A stretch of 64,000 nt of DNA, from assembly GCF_013377995.1 (NCBI RefSeq), contig NZ_CP055305.1:1674001-1738000 (forward strand), in the 5' to 3' direction. Shown piece by piece: positions 1 to 8,056 of the stretch. Each line of letters starts with the position of its first letter. The first letter of the stretch is position 1. A program made the position numbers and the translations under genes. The stretch is from Mannheimia pernigra. GTDB lineage: Bacteria; Pseudomonadota; Gammaproteobacteria; Enterobacterales; Pasteurellaceae. The notes under the pieces were generated by a model that worked only from the letters and a program-made list of their open reading frames with translations, was not told the origin of the DNA and ran no database searches.

Positions 1-477
1 CATTTACCGCTTGATATCCACTCAGAACTAGGCAACAACGCACAATTGGCAAAACATTTAGGGCTGCTTAATTTGAGAGGTCTTGAAGATAGCCCAAACT
101 CAATTCCAATGTACGGCGAATTAGACAGCCCAATTTCTGCCGAAGATCTAAAACAAACGCTTGAAAAAACGTTACAACGCACGGTGATTTTGTGTGATGA
201 ATTTGTTTCTACCCCACAAAAAATGATTAAAAAAATCGGTATTTGCTCTGGTGGCGGACAAGGCTATATTGATTTAGCTTTTGAAAAAGGTTGTGATGCC
301 TTTATTAGTGGTGAAATTTCTGAACAAACCACTCATTCAGCACGTGAACAAGGCATTTACTACTTTGCCTGCGGACACCACGCCACAGAGCGAGATGGTG
401 TAAAAGCCCTCGGTGAATGGCTAGCTCAACAGTACGGCTTAGACGTGGAATTCATTGATATTAATAACCCTGCATAA
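1..477 (+). CDS. Nif3-like dinuclear metal-centre protein (YbgI type), 5' partial
   Basis: The frame is open from the first base, so the gene begins upstream of the window; a TTG at position 46 is internal and not a start. The visible 158 or so residues are the C-terminal part of a Nif3/YbgI-family protein. The segment LPLDIHSELGNN near the left edge and GHHATERDG near the end are characteristic; the paired histidines of GHHATE and the glutamate belong to the dinuclear metal site of the family. Family members form hexameric rings; the substrate in bacteria is not settled, and the 'GTP cyclohydrolase type 2' label used in databases is weakly supported. A hairpin terminator follows directly. 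Confidence 0.88.
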   Translation, partial: HLPLDIHSELGNNAQLAKHLGLLNLRGLEDSPNSIPMYGELDSPISAEDLKQTLEKTLQRTVILCDEFVSTPQKMIKKIGICSGGGQGYIDLAFEKGCDAFISGEISEQTTHSAREQGIYYFACGHHATERDGVKALGEWLAQQYGLDVEFIDINNPA

Positions 478-502
478 TAAATTATTCCACAGCGTTTAAA
501 GC

Positions 503-526
503 AAAAGGCGGAAACGCCCGCCTTTT
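503..526. terminator. Stem-loop terminator after the Nif3-like gene
   Basis: Perfect 9-bp stem AAAAGGCGG / CCGCCTTTT with a 6-base loop. The A and T tracts in the stem make it usable on both strands, between the convergent Nif3-like gene and the EamA transporter. Confidence 0.75.
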
Positions 527-562
527 AAAAGGTGTTAGATTATTGCAAAAAATCAGCCAAAT

Positions 563-1462
563 TTAACCGCTTGTCCGCTTACTTACTTTTCCTTCTGCAT
601 AGGTAATGTAAACTGTTGCAGCAATAATAATCGCCGCCCCTAACCATAATTTACCTGGTGGAACCCAGTTAAAAACGAGCCAACCAGCTAATACATTGAG
701 TGGTAATTTAATAAAATCGAACGGTTGAATGTAAGATGCATCCGCTAAGTTATAAGCTTTTGCAACCGCTAATTGAGCCAGTGCTGTTAAAAAACCAAGC
801 AAAATTAAAAAGCCGAAATCACTCCAAGAAGGCAGGCTAAATCCGCTTGGACTTAGGTTAGTTAAAGCAATCAGCACGTTAAATGGCGTAATTAAAATAA
901 ATAAATAGGCAACCATTGTGGTTGGGCTATCATAGCGAGAAAGTTTTTTAACCATCAATGAATAGCCTGCCCAGAAAAAAGCAGCAGCAAGGGGTAGTAA
1001 AGCAATAAGATTAAAATTATCACTCCAAGGCTCTAAAATAATCATCGCACCAATAAAACCCAGTGCGGTAGCAATCCAACGCCGTTTTCCAATTTGTTCT
1101 TTCAAAAATATGCCAGAACCAATAGTGACAAATAATGGCGATGTCATCAATAACGCAATACCCTGCCAAATAGGTAATTGATTAGCCAATGCCATTGTCC
1201 AGCATTGAATGCCGATAGCTGAAAGAAAAATGCGAAAACAATGTTGTCCAAAATGGGCGGTTTTCAGCGAAGAAAAAAAACCAACATTATTCATACTTGG
1301 CACAAGGAACACGAATGCAATAAGATATTGCACCAATGCAATCACACTAGAATCAATGGGCGAAATGGACGTGAGTTTCGGAATAAGTGTATTAATACAG
1401 GCAAACAATACCCCTGCGGTAATAATTGCAATTGCCCCTTTAATCGGTTGATGATTTTTCAT
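563..1462 (-). CDS. EamA / DMT-family inner-membrane transporter
   Basis: A 299-residue, strongly hydrophobic protein with about ten predicted membrane segments in two EamA halves (roughly residues 8-140 and 150-285), the usual size and layout of drug/metabolite transporters. The motif WTMALANQLP near residues 88-97 and the short basic C-terminal tail are typical. The substrate cannot be told from sequence; relatives include carboxylate, amino-acid and nucleobase exporters. It sits just downstream of the TatD gene on the same strand (36-bp gap) and converges on the Nif3-like gene. Confidence 0.8.
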   Translation of the reverse strand: MKNHQPIKGAIAIITAGVLFACINTLIPKLTSISPIDSSVIALVQYLIAFVFLVPSMNNVGFFSSLKTAHFGQHCFRIFLSAIGIQCWTMALANQLPIWQGIALLMTSPLFVTIGSGIFLKEQIGKRRWIATALGFIGAMIILEPWSDNFNLIALLPLAAAFFWAGYSLMVKKLSRYDSPTTMVAYLFILITPFNVLIALTNLSPSGFSLPSWSDFGFLILLGFLTALAQLAVAKAYNLADASYIQPFDFIKLPLNVLAGWLVFNWVPPGKLWLGAAIIIAATVYITYAEGKVSKRTSG

Positions 1463-1498
1463 AGGTTCTAATAAAATACGTTAAGCTAAAAGATGATA

Positions 1499-2251
1499 TT
1501 AAATGAGATAAAATGACTGCGTGTTTTGCTTAATCTGCACTGTAACAGATATTTCAGGCAACTGCTTAATTTCTGCCAGTTTTTTAATGACGGCGGAAAG
1601 TTGCTGAGTAATTTCGACAGACTCAAAGCCCTCGTGTTGCCAAGGGGCATCGGTTTCAATTAAAAGCCGTGCTAACGGAAAAATCTGAGCAACGTTTTGC
1701 GTTTTCGGGTTAGTCAAAATATCGGGCGTAAGACTAACAAAATAAGGGGTTAAAAGCAATTTTTCCAGCGTCTCATCACTTGCCTTAAACCAATGAAAAT
1801 GGGCTTGTTGAATTTGATGTTTTGCCAGCAATTCAAGGGCAATTTCCGTATCTTCATACACAATATGCAAATTTAACGGCAAATTATACCGCTTGCTCGT
1901 TATGATAAAACGCTCTAACAAATCAATATAAGGCTGATAATCTAATACTGGATTTTCTCGCTTTCGGTAATGCGGCAAGCCAACCTCCCCACAAGCGGTC
2001 AATTTTTGATGATTTTTTGCAATAAAATCGAAGAGTTTTTCGATCTCATTTTCCGAAAGTAACGCCTGTTCTGGGTGAAAACCTGCGGCAATATAAAGCT
2101 TAGAATATTGCTCTTTTAATGCCAATAACCTTTCACAACTGGCTAAATCTGTTGCAACCGCCAGCACACTTTGTAAATTAGGTTGCTGTAAAATGTCTGC
2201 TATTTCTTGATCTGAAAATTGATCAAGATGGATATGGGTATCGAAAAGCAT
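1499..2251 (-). CDS. yjjV: TatD-family metal-dependent hydrolase (YjjV-like)
   Basis: A 250-residue TIM-barrel hydrolase. The metal-binding HxH is seen at residues 6-8 (DTHIHL), followed by the TatD-family AAGFHPEQ motif, GEVGL with its bridging glutamate, and ETDAPW near residue 205. TatD proteins are Mg-dependent DNases or related phosphoesterases in the cytoplasm. Length and divergence fit the YjjV branch better than TatD or YcfH. The stop of uvrB lies 2 bp upstream of its start, so the two are probably co-transcribed. Confidence 0.85.
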   Translation of the reverse strand: MLFDTHIHLDQFSDQEIADILQQPNLQSVLAVATDLASCERLLALKEQYSKLYIAAGFHPEQALLSENEIEKLFDFIAKNHQKLTACGEVGLPHYRKRENPVLDYQPYIDLLERFIITSKRYNLPLNLHIVYEDTEIALELLAKHQIQQAHFHWFKASDETLEKLLLTPYFVSLTPDILTNPKTQNVAQIFPLARLLIETDAPWQHEGFESVEITQQLSAVIKKLAEIKQLPEISVTVQIKQNTQSFYLI

Positions 2252-2253
2252 TT

Positions 2254-4272
2254 TTAGACTTCCAATAAAACCGCCTTCAATTGCTGCAGTTTATCCCTTG
2301 TTGCAGCCGCTTTTTCAAACTCTAAGTTGGCGGCAAAATCTCGCATTTGTTGTTCTAACACTTTCAGCTCTTTTTCCAACTCTTTGCGGGATTTCGGTTT
2401 GTATTCATTTGCAGAATTTTCAGATTTTTTGACCGCTTGTTTGCCACGTTTTGGTTTGTCGGATTGTCCTATATCGAGTAGCTCACCGACTTTTTTATTT
2501 AATGCTTGTGGCACAATGCCTTTTTCTTCGTTATATTTTATCTGCTTTTCACGACGACGTTCGGTCTCAAAAATCGCTTTCTGCATTGAGTTCGTAATAC
2601 GATCGCCATATAAAATTGCCTTGCCGTTAAGGTTTCGGGCAGCTCGCCCAATGGTCTGAATCAGCGATCGTTCAGAACGGAGAAAACCCTCTTTGTCTGC
2701 ATCTAAAATCGCTACCAGTGAGACCTCAGGCATATCTAAACCTTCACGGAGCAAGTTAATTCCTACCAATACATCAAACATTCCCATACGCAAGTCGTGA
2801 ATAATCTCGACCCGTTCTACCGTATCGATATCGCTATGTAAGTAGCGAACCCGAACGCCGTGTTCATCTAGATAATCCGTGAGATCTTCCGCCATTTTTT
2901 TAGTAAGCGTAGTAACCAACACACGCTCGTTTACCGCTACTCGTTTGTGAATTTCCGACAATAAATCGTCCACCTGCGTAGCCACTGGGCGGACTTCAAT
3001 AATGGGGTCAAGCAAACCTGTTGGACGAACAACTTGATCGACCACCTCGGGATTTTTCTCTAACTCATACGCCCCAGGTGTGGCAGATACATAAATTGTT
3101 TGTGGTGATAGGCGTTCAAACTCCTCAAATTTAAGCGGACGGTTATCAAGTGCAGACGGCAGTCGAAAGCCATATTGCACCAGTGTTTCTTTTCTTGAGC
3201 GGTCTCCCCGATACATACCGCCGATTTGTGGTACGGTAACATGGCTTTCATCAATCACTAAAATACCGTCTGCAGGCATATAATCAAACAAGGTGGGCGG
3301 TGCCTCTCCCTCTTTTCTCCCCGAAAGATAGCGTGAATAATTTTCAATGCCCGAGCAGTAACCTAGCTCATTCATCATCTCAATATCAAATTGCGTGCGT
3401 TGAGCGATCCGCTGTTCTTCCAGCAGTTTATTTTCCTGAATAAAGTAGGTGCGGCGTTCGACCAGCTCCGATTTAATTTGCTCAATGGCTTCTAGAATTC
3501 GTTCTCGTGGCGTGACATAGTGCGTTTTCGGGTAAATCGTGTAGCGTGGCACTTTGCCTAAATTATGCCCCGTGAGCGGGTCGAACAATGAGAGGTTTTC
3601 GATTTCATCATCAAACAACTCAACACGCAATGCCACTTCATCACTTTCTGCGGGGTAAATATCAATCACATCGCCCCGTACACGGAAAGTTGAACGTTGA
3701 AATGCCTGATCGTTGCGAGTGTATTGCAGCTCCGCAAGACGAGAGAGAATTTCCCGTTGTCCAATCATCGCTCCTACTTGTAAATGCAGCATCATTTGCA
3801 TATAGGCATCAACATCGCCTAAACCGTAGATAGCGGAAACAGAGGCCACTACTATGGTATCTCGTCTCTCCAAGAACGATTTAGTAGCAGAAAGTCGCAT
3901 CTGCTCAATTTGCTCGTTAATTGAGGCATCTTTCTCAATAAAGGTATCGCTTGCTGGAACATAGGCTTCGGGTTGGTAGTAATCATAGTAGGAGACAAAA
4001 TATTCCACCGCATTTTCAGGGAAAAAGCTTTTCATTTCCGCATAGAGCTGAGCCGCAAGGGTTTTATTCGGGGCAAGCAACATAGCAGGACGATTAAGCG
4101 TAGCAATCACATTTGCAATAGTGAATGTTTTCCCCGATCCTGTTACACCCAATAATGTTTGATGAGCAAGTCCGTCATTTAAGCCTTCGACTAGCTTTGC
4201 AATAGCAGTTGGCTGATCACCAGAGGGGCTAAATGGGGCGTGAAGAATAAAAGGTTTGTGCTGTTTGCTCAT
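2254..4272 (-). CDS. uvrB: UvrABC excinuclease subunit B
   Basis: A full-length 672-residue UvrB. In order: Walker A GVTGSGKT at about 42-49, the beta-hairpin YYDYYQPEAYVP near residue 95 that inserts between the DNA strands, the VIDESH helicase motif near 340, helicase motifs V-VI (LREGLDMP, QTIGRAARN) and the C-terminal UVR domain (FEKAAATRD) that contacts UvrC. It verifies damage delivered by UvrA in nucleotide excision repair. No good LexA box is seen upstream; the 5' region has only an AAAATCCTG/CAGGATTTT inverted repeat (4279-4307). Confidence 0.98.
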   Translation of the reverse strand: MSKQHKPFILHAPFSPSGDQPTAIAKLVEGLNDGLAHQTLLGVTGSGKTFTIANVIATLNRPAMLLAPNKTLAAQLYAEMKSFFPENAVEYFVSYYDYYQPEAYVPASDTFIEKDASINEQIEQMRLSATKSFLERRDTIVVASVSAIYGLGDVDAYMQMMLHLQVGAMIGQREILSRLAELQYTRNDQAFQRSTFRVRGDVIDIYPAESDEVALRVELFDDEIENLSLFDPLTGHNLGKVPRYTIYPKTHYVTPRERILEAIEQIKSELVERRTYFIQENKLLEEQRIAQRTQFDIEMMNELGYCSGIENYSRYLSGRKEGEAPPTLFDYMPADGILVIDESHVTVPQIGGMYRGDRSRKETLVQYGFRLPSALDNRPLKFEEFERLSPQTIYVSATPGAYELEKNPEVVDQVVRPTGLLDPIIEVRPVATQVDDLLSEIHKRVAVNERVLVTTLTKKMAEDLTDYLDEHGVRVRYLHSDIDTVERVEIIHDLRMGMFDVLVGINLLREGLDMPEVSLVAILDADKEGFLRSERSLIQTIGRAARNLNGKAILYGDRITNSMQKAIFETERRREKQIKYNEEKGIVPQALNKKVGELLDIGQSDKPKRGKQAVKKSENSANEYKPKSRKELEKELKVLEQQMRDFAANLEFEKAAATRDKLQQLKAVLLEV

Positions 4273-4429
4273 AAAATAAAAATCCTGAAAAATGTTCGCA
4301 GGATTTTAGCATAAGTTAATAATTGATCGCATAATTTCATTAGAAATCCCCTAATATTAGGGATGTAAGCTGTTGTTTTGCCTATTTATATTCTTCTTTA
4401 TAACTGGAATAAACAAGCGGTGTTTTTTT

Positions 4430-4499
4430 GATAATAATTTGCAAATTATTATATAAATTAAATCACAGTCATATTGATAATAATTCGTAATATCAATAT
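4430..4499. promoter_or_regulatory. Two Fur-box-like palindromes upstream of the efe genes
   Basis: Positions 4431-4452 form a perfect 22-bp palindrome (ATAATAATTTG and its complement). Positions 4471-4499 hold a second inverted repeat, ATATTGATA / TATCAATAT. Within the latter, 4476-4494 matches the 19-bp Fur consensus (GATAATGATAATCATTATC) at 13 positions by eye. Both lie 30-100 bp before the start of the iron-uptake genes. Fur repression under iron-replete conditions is therefore likely; this is inference from sequence and context. Confidence 0.6.
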
Positions 4500-4532
4500 G
4501 ATATATAAGTTTACCATTACTAAGGAGAAATT

Positions 4533-5348
4533 ATGCGTTTAACTAAACTTACTTTTGCCATCTCTAGCTTTTTTGTAGCAACTCAAGCTTTTGCATTAGA
4601 TTTAACCAAAGAAACTGAGGCATATAAGCAATTTGTCATTGAAGAGATAGACCACTTAGTGGCTAGTACAGAAAAATTTGTCAGTTACTTAGCTAAAGGA
4701 GATGTGCAAAAAGCGAAAGAAATTTACCCGCTTGCTCGAATGTATTTTGAACGTTCTGAGCCAATTGCAGAGAGCTTTGACGATTTAGACCCTCGTATTG
4801 ATGCTCGCCTTGTTGATTTAGTAGAAGAAGGCAAAACCGAAAAAGACTGGTCTGGTTTCCATAAAATTGAAAAAACACTGTGGGAGAAAAATACGACTGA
4901 AAGCACAAAAGAAATCGCTGAGCAATTACTTAAAGACGTGAAAGAGCTACGTGCTAAAATTCCAACTGCAGAAGTCACGCCCGAGCTAATGATTACTGGT
5001 GCCGTGGATTTATTAAATGAAGTTTCTACCACTAAGGTAATGGGCGAAGAAGAGATCTTCTCAAAAACTGACCTGTACGATTTTAAAGCCAATATTGAAG
5101 GGGCTGAGAAAATCTATGAGATTTTCAAACCTCAGCTTGAAAAAGTAGATGCAAAGCTTTCCGCTGAGATTGCTAGCCGTTTTATTACTGTGAATGCATT
5201 ATTAGAAAAGCATAATAAATCAAAAACAGGTGGTTATGATTACATAAGTTACGATGCACTTTCAAAAGGAGATATCAAATCCCTTGCAGAAGCAGTGAAT
5301 CAACTTGGCGAACCATTAGCTCAATTAGGTGTGCTGTTAAATAAATAA
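4533..5348 (+). CDS. efeO: EfeO/EfeM-type periplasmic iron-uptake protein (imelysin domain only)
   Basis: A 271-residue protein with a signal peptide (cleavage likely after ATQAFA, about residue 22) and an imelysin/peptidase M75 domain filling the rest. The HxxE-like metal motif of the family appears as GFHKIEKTLW near residue 111. It lacks the N-terminal cupredoxin domain of E. coli EfeO, so it is the short EfeM form. Known role of the family: periplasmic ferric/ferrous iron capture for the EfeUOB system. An AAGGAG site precedes the start. The stop TAA overlaps the next possible ATG, indicating coupling to efeB. Confidence 0.85.
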   Translation: MRLTKLTFAISSFFVATQAFALDLTKETEAYKQFVIEEIDHLVASTEKFVSYLAKGDVQKAKEIYPLARMYFERSEPIAESFDDLDPRIDARLVDLVEEGKTEKDWSGFHKIEKTLWEKNTTESTKEIAEQLLKDVKELRAKIPTAEVTPELMITGAVDLLNEVSTTKVMGEEEIFSKTDLYDFKANIEGAEKIYEIFKPQLEKVDAKLSAEIASRFITVNALLEKHNKSKTGGYDYISYDALSKGDIKSLAEAVNQLGEPLAQLGVLLNK

Positions 5349-5362
5349 TGGGAGTAACAATT

Positions 5363-6553
5363 ATGGCAGAAAATCGTTCTCGCCGTGATTTCTTAAAAAA
5401 CTCTACATTAATGGGAGCAGGTTTATTGTCTGCTCCTGCTTTTAGTTTAGAATCACGACAAATTCCTCAAAACGCAGAAAATCAACATTCATTTTTTGGC
5501 ACACACCAAGCTGGTATCGTTACTGCGGCACAAAAACATATCTATTTTTTGGTGCTTGATTTAGATACCAACGATATTAATAAAGTAAAAACCATTTTTC
5601 AGAAATGGACGGCTTACAGTAATAACCTCACGCAGGGCAAAAATGTAAAGCCTTATAGTACGAATAATTTCCTTCCTCCTAATGATACTGGAGAAGCAGA
5701 TAGCTTGTCACCACAAGGTCTTACGCTAACTTTTGGTATTAGCCACAGTTTTTTCAGTAAATTAGGCATTGAAAAACTGAAACCTACCCAACTCAATAAC
5801 CTCCCACACTTTCCTCGTGATCAGCTTCAAACCGAATATACTGCTGGTGATATTTGTATTCAGGCTTGTGCTGATGATCCACAAGTGGCTTTTCATGCCA
5901 TACGCAATTTGGTTCGTGCAGCACGAGGTGAAGTTAAAATGAGGTGGTCACAAATGGGCTTTAACTCTTTTATTGATGAGCGAACCCCTCGCAATCTATT
6001 CGGATTTAAAGATGGTACTGCCAATGCCCGTAGCTTAAAAGAACAAGATAATACCATTTGGGTTAAAGATGGCTGGCTGAAAGGCGGTTCTTATTTAGCA
6101 GTTCGTCGCATTAAGATGTTTTTAGAAACCTGGGATCGCACCCATCTCCACTCTCAAGAAGAAACTTTTGGTCGCCATCGAGATTCTGGTGTAGGGCTCA
6201 GGCACCAACACGAATTTGATACATTGAATTTGGCAAAAAAAGACGAAAAAGGTCATACTGCTATTCCTGAAATGTCCCATACACATCTTGCAAATAAAAC
6301 AGGCTTACAAATACTTCGCCGCTCCTTTTCTTACTCAAACGGTATTGATGACAAGGGGCAGTTTGATGCTGGTTTGTTATTTATCTCGTTTCAACAAAGC
6401 CCTGAGCAATTTATCCAAATTCAAAACTCACTGGGTAATATTGATAAAATGAATGAATATATTACCCACATTGGCAGTGGCTTATTTGCCTGTTTTGCAG
6501 GTGTGAAAGATGAAAATGATTATTTGGGGAAAGCCTTATTTGATTTGATTTAA
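5363..6553 (+). CDS. efeB: EfeB-type Dyp haem peroxidase (deferrochelatase), Tat-exported
   Basis: A 396-residue Dyp-type peroxidase. The N-terminus carries a twin-arginine signal (SRRDFLK, residues 5-11 of this start) followed by a hydrophobic stretch to about residue 30. The GFKDGTAN segment near residue 216 contains the catalytic Asp of the GxxDG motif, and the family's haem-ligand histidine lies in the C-terminal part. EfeB works in the periplasm, oxidising ferrous iron and/or removing iron from haem. The ATG at 5363 is chosen over the overlapping ATG at 5348 because GGAG sits 8 bp before it and it directly precedes the Tat motif. No efeU permease gene lies on either side. Confidence 0.9.
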   Translation: MAENRSRRDFLKNSTLMGAGLLSAPAFSLESRQIPQNAENQHSFFGTHQAGIVTAAQKHIYFLVLDLDTNDINKVKTIFQKWTAYSNNLTQGKNVKPYSTNNFLPPNDTGEADSLSPQGLTLTFGISHSFFSKLGIEKLKPTQLNNLPHFPRDQLQTEYTAGDICIQACADDPQVAFHAIRNLVRAARGEVKMRWSQMGFNSFIDERTPRNLFGFKDGTANARSLKEQDNTIWVKDGWLKGGSYLAVRRIKMFLETWDRTHLHSQEETFGRHRDSGVGLRHQHEFDTLNLAKKDEKGHTAIPEMSHTHLANKTGLQILRRSFSYSNGIDDKGQFDAGLLFISFQQSPEQFIQIQNSLGNIDKMNEYITHIGSGLFACFAGVKDENDYLGKALFDLI

Positions 6554-6563
6554 AGGAATAAAA

Positions 6564-6602
6564 ATGGTTACTAATTTAGTTCATTTTATTCTGTACTTAT
6601 AA
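6564..6602 (+). CDS. Very short ORF after efeB (12 codons), possible gene remnant
   Basis: ATG preceded by AAAGGA with good spacing, then 12 codons (MVTNLVHFILYL) and a stop, 10 bp after efeB. It could be the remnant of a lost third gene of the efe operon, a tiny hydrophobic peptide, or chance. No similarity can be claimed. Confidence 0.2.
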   Translation: MVTNLVHFILYL

Positions 6603-6605
6603 AAC

Positions 6606-6632
6606 ATAGGAGCAAATCACTATTGCTCCTAT
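6606..6632. terminator. Stem-loop between convergent efeB and rnm
   Basis: Perfect 10-bp inverted repeat ATAGGAGCAA / TTGCTCCTAT with a 7-base loop, in the 82-bp space between two convergent genes. No strong T tract follows on either strand, so its efficiency is uncertain. Confidence 0.5.
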
Positions 6633-6635
6633 AAT

Positions 6636-7454
6636 CTAAAATAGCTCCCAAATTGGCTTGCACTCTCTTGGTAGCTCTAAACTTTTACCCAGTTCAATCC
6701 AACCTGTCGGGTGATGGAAATCAGAACCTACTGAGCCATATAAATCAAACTCTTTCGCCCAGCGAGTGAGTAGTTGACGTTGGTCTAGGGTTTGCCCACA
6801 TCCTGAAACTTCTATGCCATCTCCCCCAGCTAATTTGAAATCACTAATTAAACGGCGAATCCAACGCGCTGTCATTTTATAACGTAATGGGTGGGCAATA
6901 TTAATCACGCCGCCTGCGTTGTGTGTTGTCCGAACGGCTTCCTCCAAACTACTCCACCGAGGTTTTACATAGGCTGGCTTTCCCATACCTAAATAACGTT
7001 TGAAAGCGTGTTCAATGTTACGGACATATCCCTGTTCATACAAGAAACGCCCATAATGTGCTCGGGTTACTTCGCCACTTGCTAAAGCCTTTGCACCTTC
7101 ATAGGCATTTGCAATCCCCTCTTTTGCTAATTTTTCGCCAATTTCGACCGCTCGCTCTTCACGTAATAGCGCTTGATTATCAAGAAATTGGATCATTTCT
7201 TCGTTCTTGTCATCAATATTGAGTGCCGCTAGATGGATACTTTTATCCTGCCACAAAATCGAAATTTCTACACCAGAAATAAAAGTGATTGGTTGAGTTT
7301 GCGCGAATCTTTTTGCCTCACGAATACCTGAAATAGTATCGTGATCAGTTAAAGCTAACATATCAACGCCTTGATCAACTGCTCTTTGAACTAATTCGGT
7401 TGGGGAAAGCATTCCATCAGAAGCCGTGCTGTGTGAATGTAAATCGTATTTCAT
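6636..7454 (-). CDS. rnm: PHP-domain 5'-3' exoribonuclease RNase AM (YciV/Rnm type)
   Basis: A 272-residue PHP phosphoesterase. The N-terminal DLHSHSTASDG gives the first metal-binding histidines (H6, H8), LTDHDT the next, and GSDFHHP near residue 240 the last Asp/His pair. Length and motifs match E. coli YciV, shown to be the 5'-3' exonuclease that trims the 5' ends of 5S, 16S and 23S rRNA. It is followed after 2 bp by the UDG-fold gene, which is upstream in the transcript, so the set sbcB, UDG-like, rnm reads as one operon. Confidence 0.85.
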   Translation of the reverse strand: MKYDLHSHSTASDGMLSPTELVQRAVDQGVDMLALTDHDTISGIREAKRFAQTQPITFISGVEISILWQDKSIHLAALNIDDKNEEMIQFLDNQALLREERAVEIGEKLAKEGIANAYEGAKALASGEVTRAHYGRFLYEQGYVRNIEHAFKRYLGMGKPAYVKPRWSSLEEAVRTTHNAGGVINIAHPLRYKMTARWIRRLISDFKLAGGDGIEVSGCGQTLDQRQLLTRWAKEFDLYGSVGSDFHHPTGWIELGKSLELPRECKPIWELF

Positions 7455-7456
7455 TA

Positions 7457-8056
7457 TTAATCCTTAATTAACCCCGCTTGAATGAAAAATTGGCGATAGG
7501 CCTCAATCTTTTTCTCCAAACTTAATGGATAAGCCCTTGAAGTAGAAGGCAAACGATATAAATATAGCTCTCTTGATTTCAAATACGGATAGTTCACCCA
7601 TTCATTTGTTTTGGGTGCTTTAATTTTTTCTGGCAAAAGTGCTAATAAAGTCTCTGTTGCCAAACCACCTGTAGTAAAAATCCATTTCATTTTTGGTAGT
7701 TGGATTAAAAGCTCGTCCATATCTACAGGCTCCACAATTTGCAAATCTTTATCTGCCGCATTCCCTTTCAAACGAATGGCTGTTTTGGCAGATGAGCAAA
7801 GTGCGATCTGTTTTTCTTGTAAAAAGGCTTCAATTTGAATAGGATCAAATCGTTTTTCATCCTTTACTCGAAAATAGTTTATATCATCAAAAAACACTTT
7901 TCCCATTATTCGCCACATATCATTTTGAAAATTAGGATAATGAAATTCCATACAACGTTTTTCTGATGTTGGCGGAAAAGTTCCCATCATCATAACGATA
8001 GATTGTTCTGGCAGAACTGGCTCAAAAGGATGATGTTCTAATTCAGGTATTGGCAT
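7457..8056 (-). CDS. Uracil-DNA glycosylase-fold protein, function uncertain
   Basis: A 199-residue protein related to the uracil-DNA glycosylase superfamily: a GTFPP segment near residue 25 at the place of the family's first motif, and WIFTTGGLATETL near residue 128. Lengths near 200 are usual for this little-studied branch (sometimes called G/T-U mismatch glycosylase-like). The canonical catalytic Asp/His of family 1 UDG is not obvious, so activity is not assured. Its start overlaps the sbcB stop by one base and rnm follows after 2 bp, consistent with an operon for nucleic-acid repair or turnover. Confidence 0.6.
   Translation of the reverse strand: MPIPELEHHPFEPVLPEQSIVMMMGTFPPTSEKRCMEFHYPNFQNDMWRIMGKVFFDDINYFRVKDEKRFDPIQIEAFLQEKQIALCSSAKTAIRLKGNAADKDLQIVEPVDMDELLIQLPKMKWIFTTGGLATETLLALLPEKIKAPKTNEWVNYPYLKSRELYLYRLPSTSRAYPLSLEKKIEAYRQFFIQAGLIKD

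Noticed and set aside
4279..4307. LexA box in front of uvrB
   Set aside because: The CTG...CAG spacing is 11 rather than 10 bases and the sequence is better read as a simple inverted repeat AAAATCCTG / CAGGATTTT.
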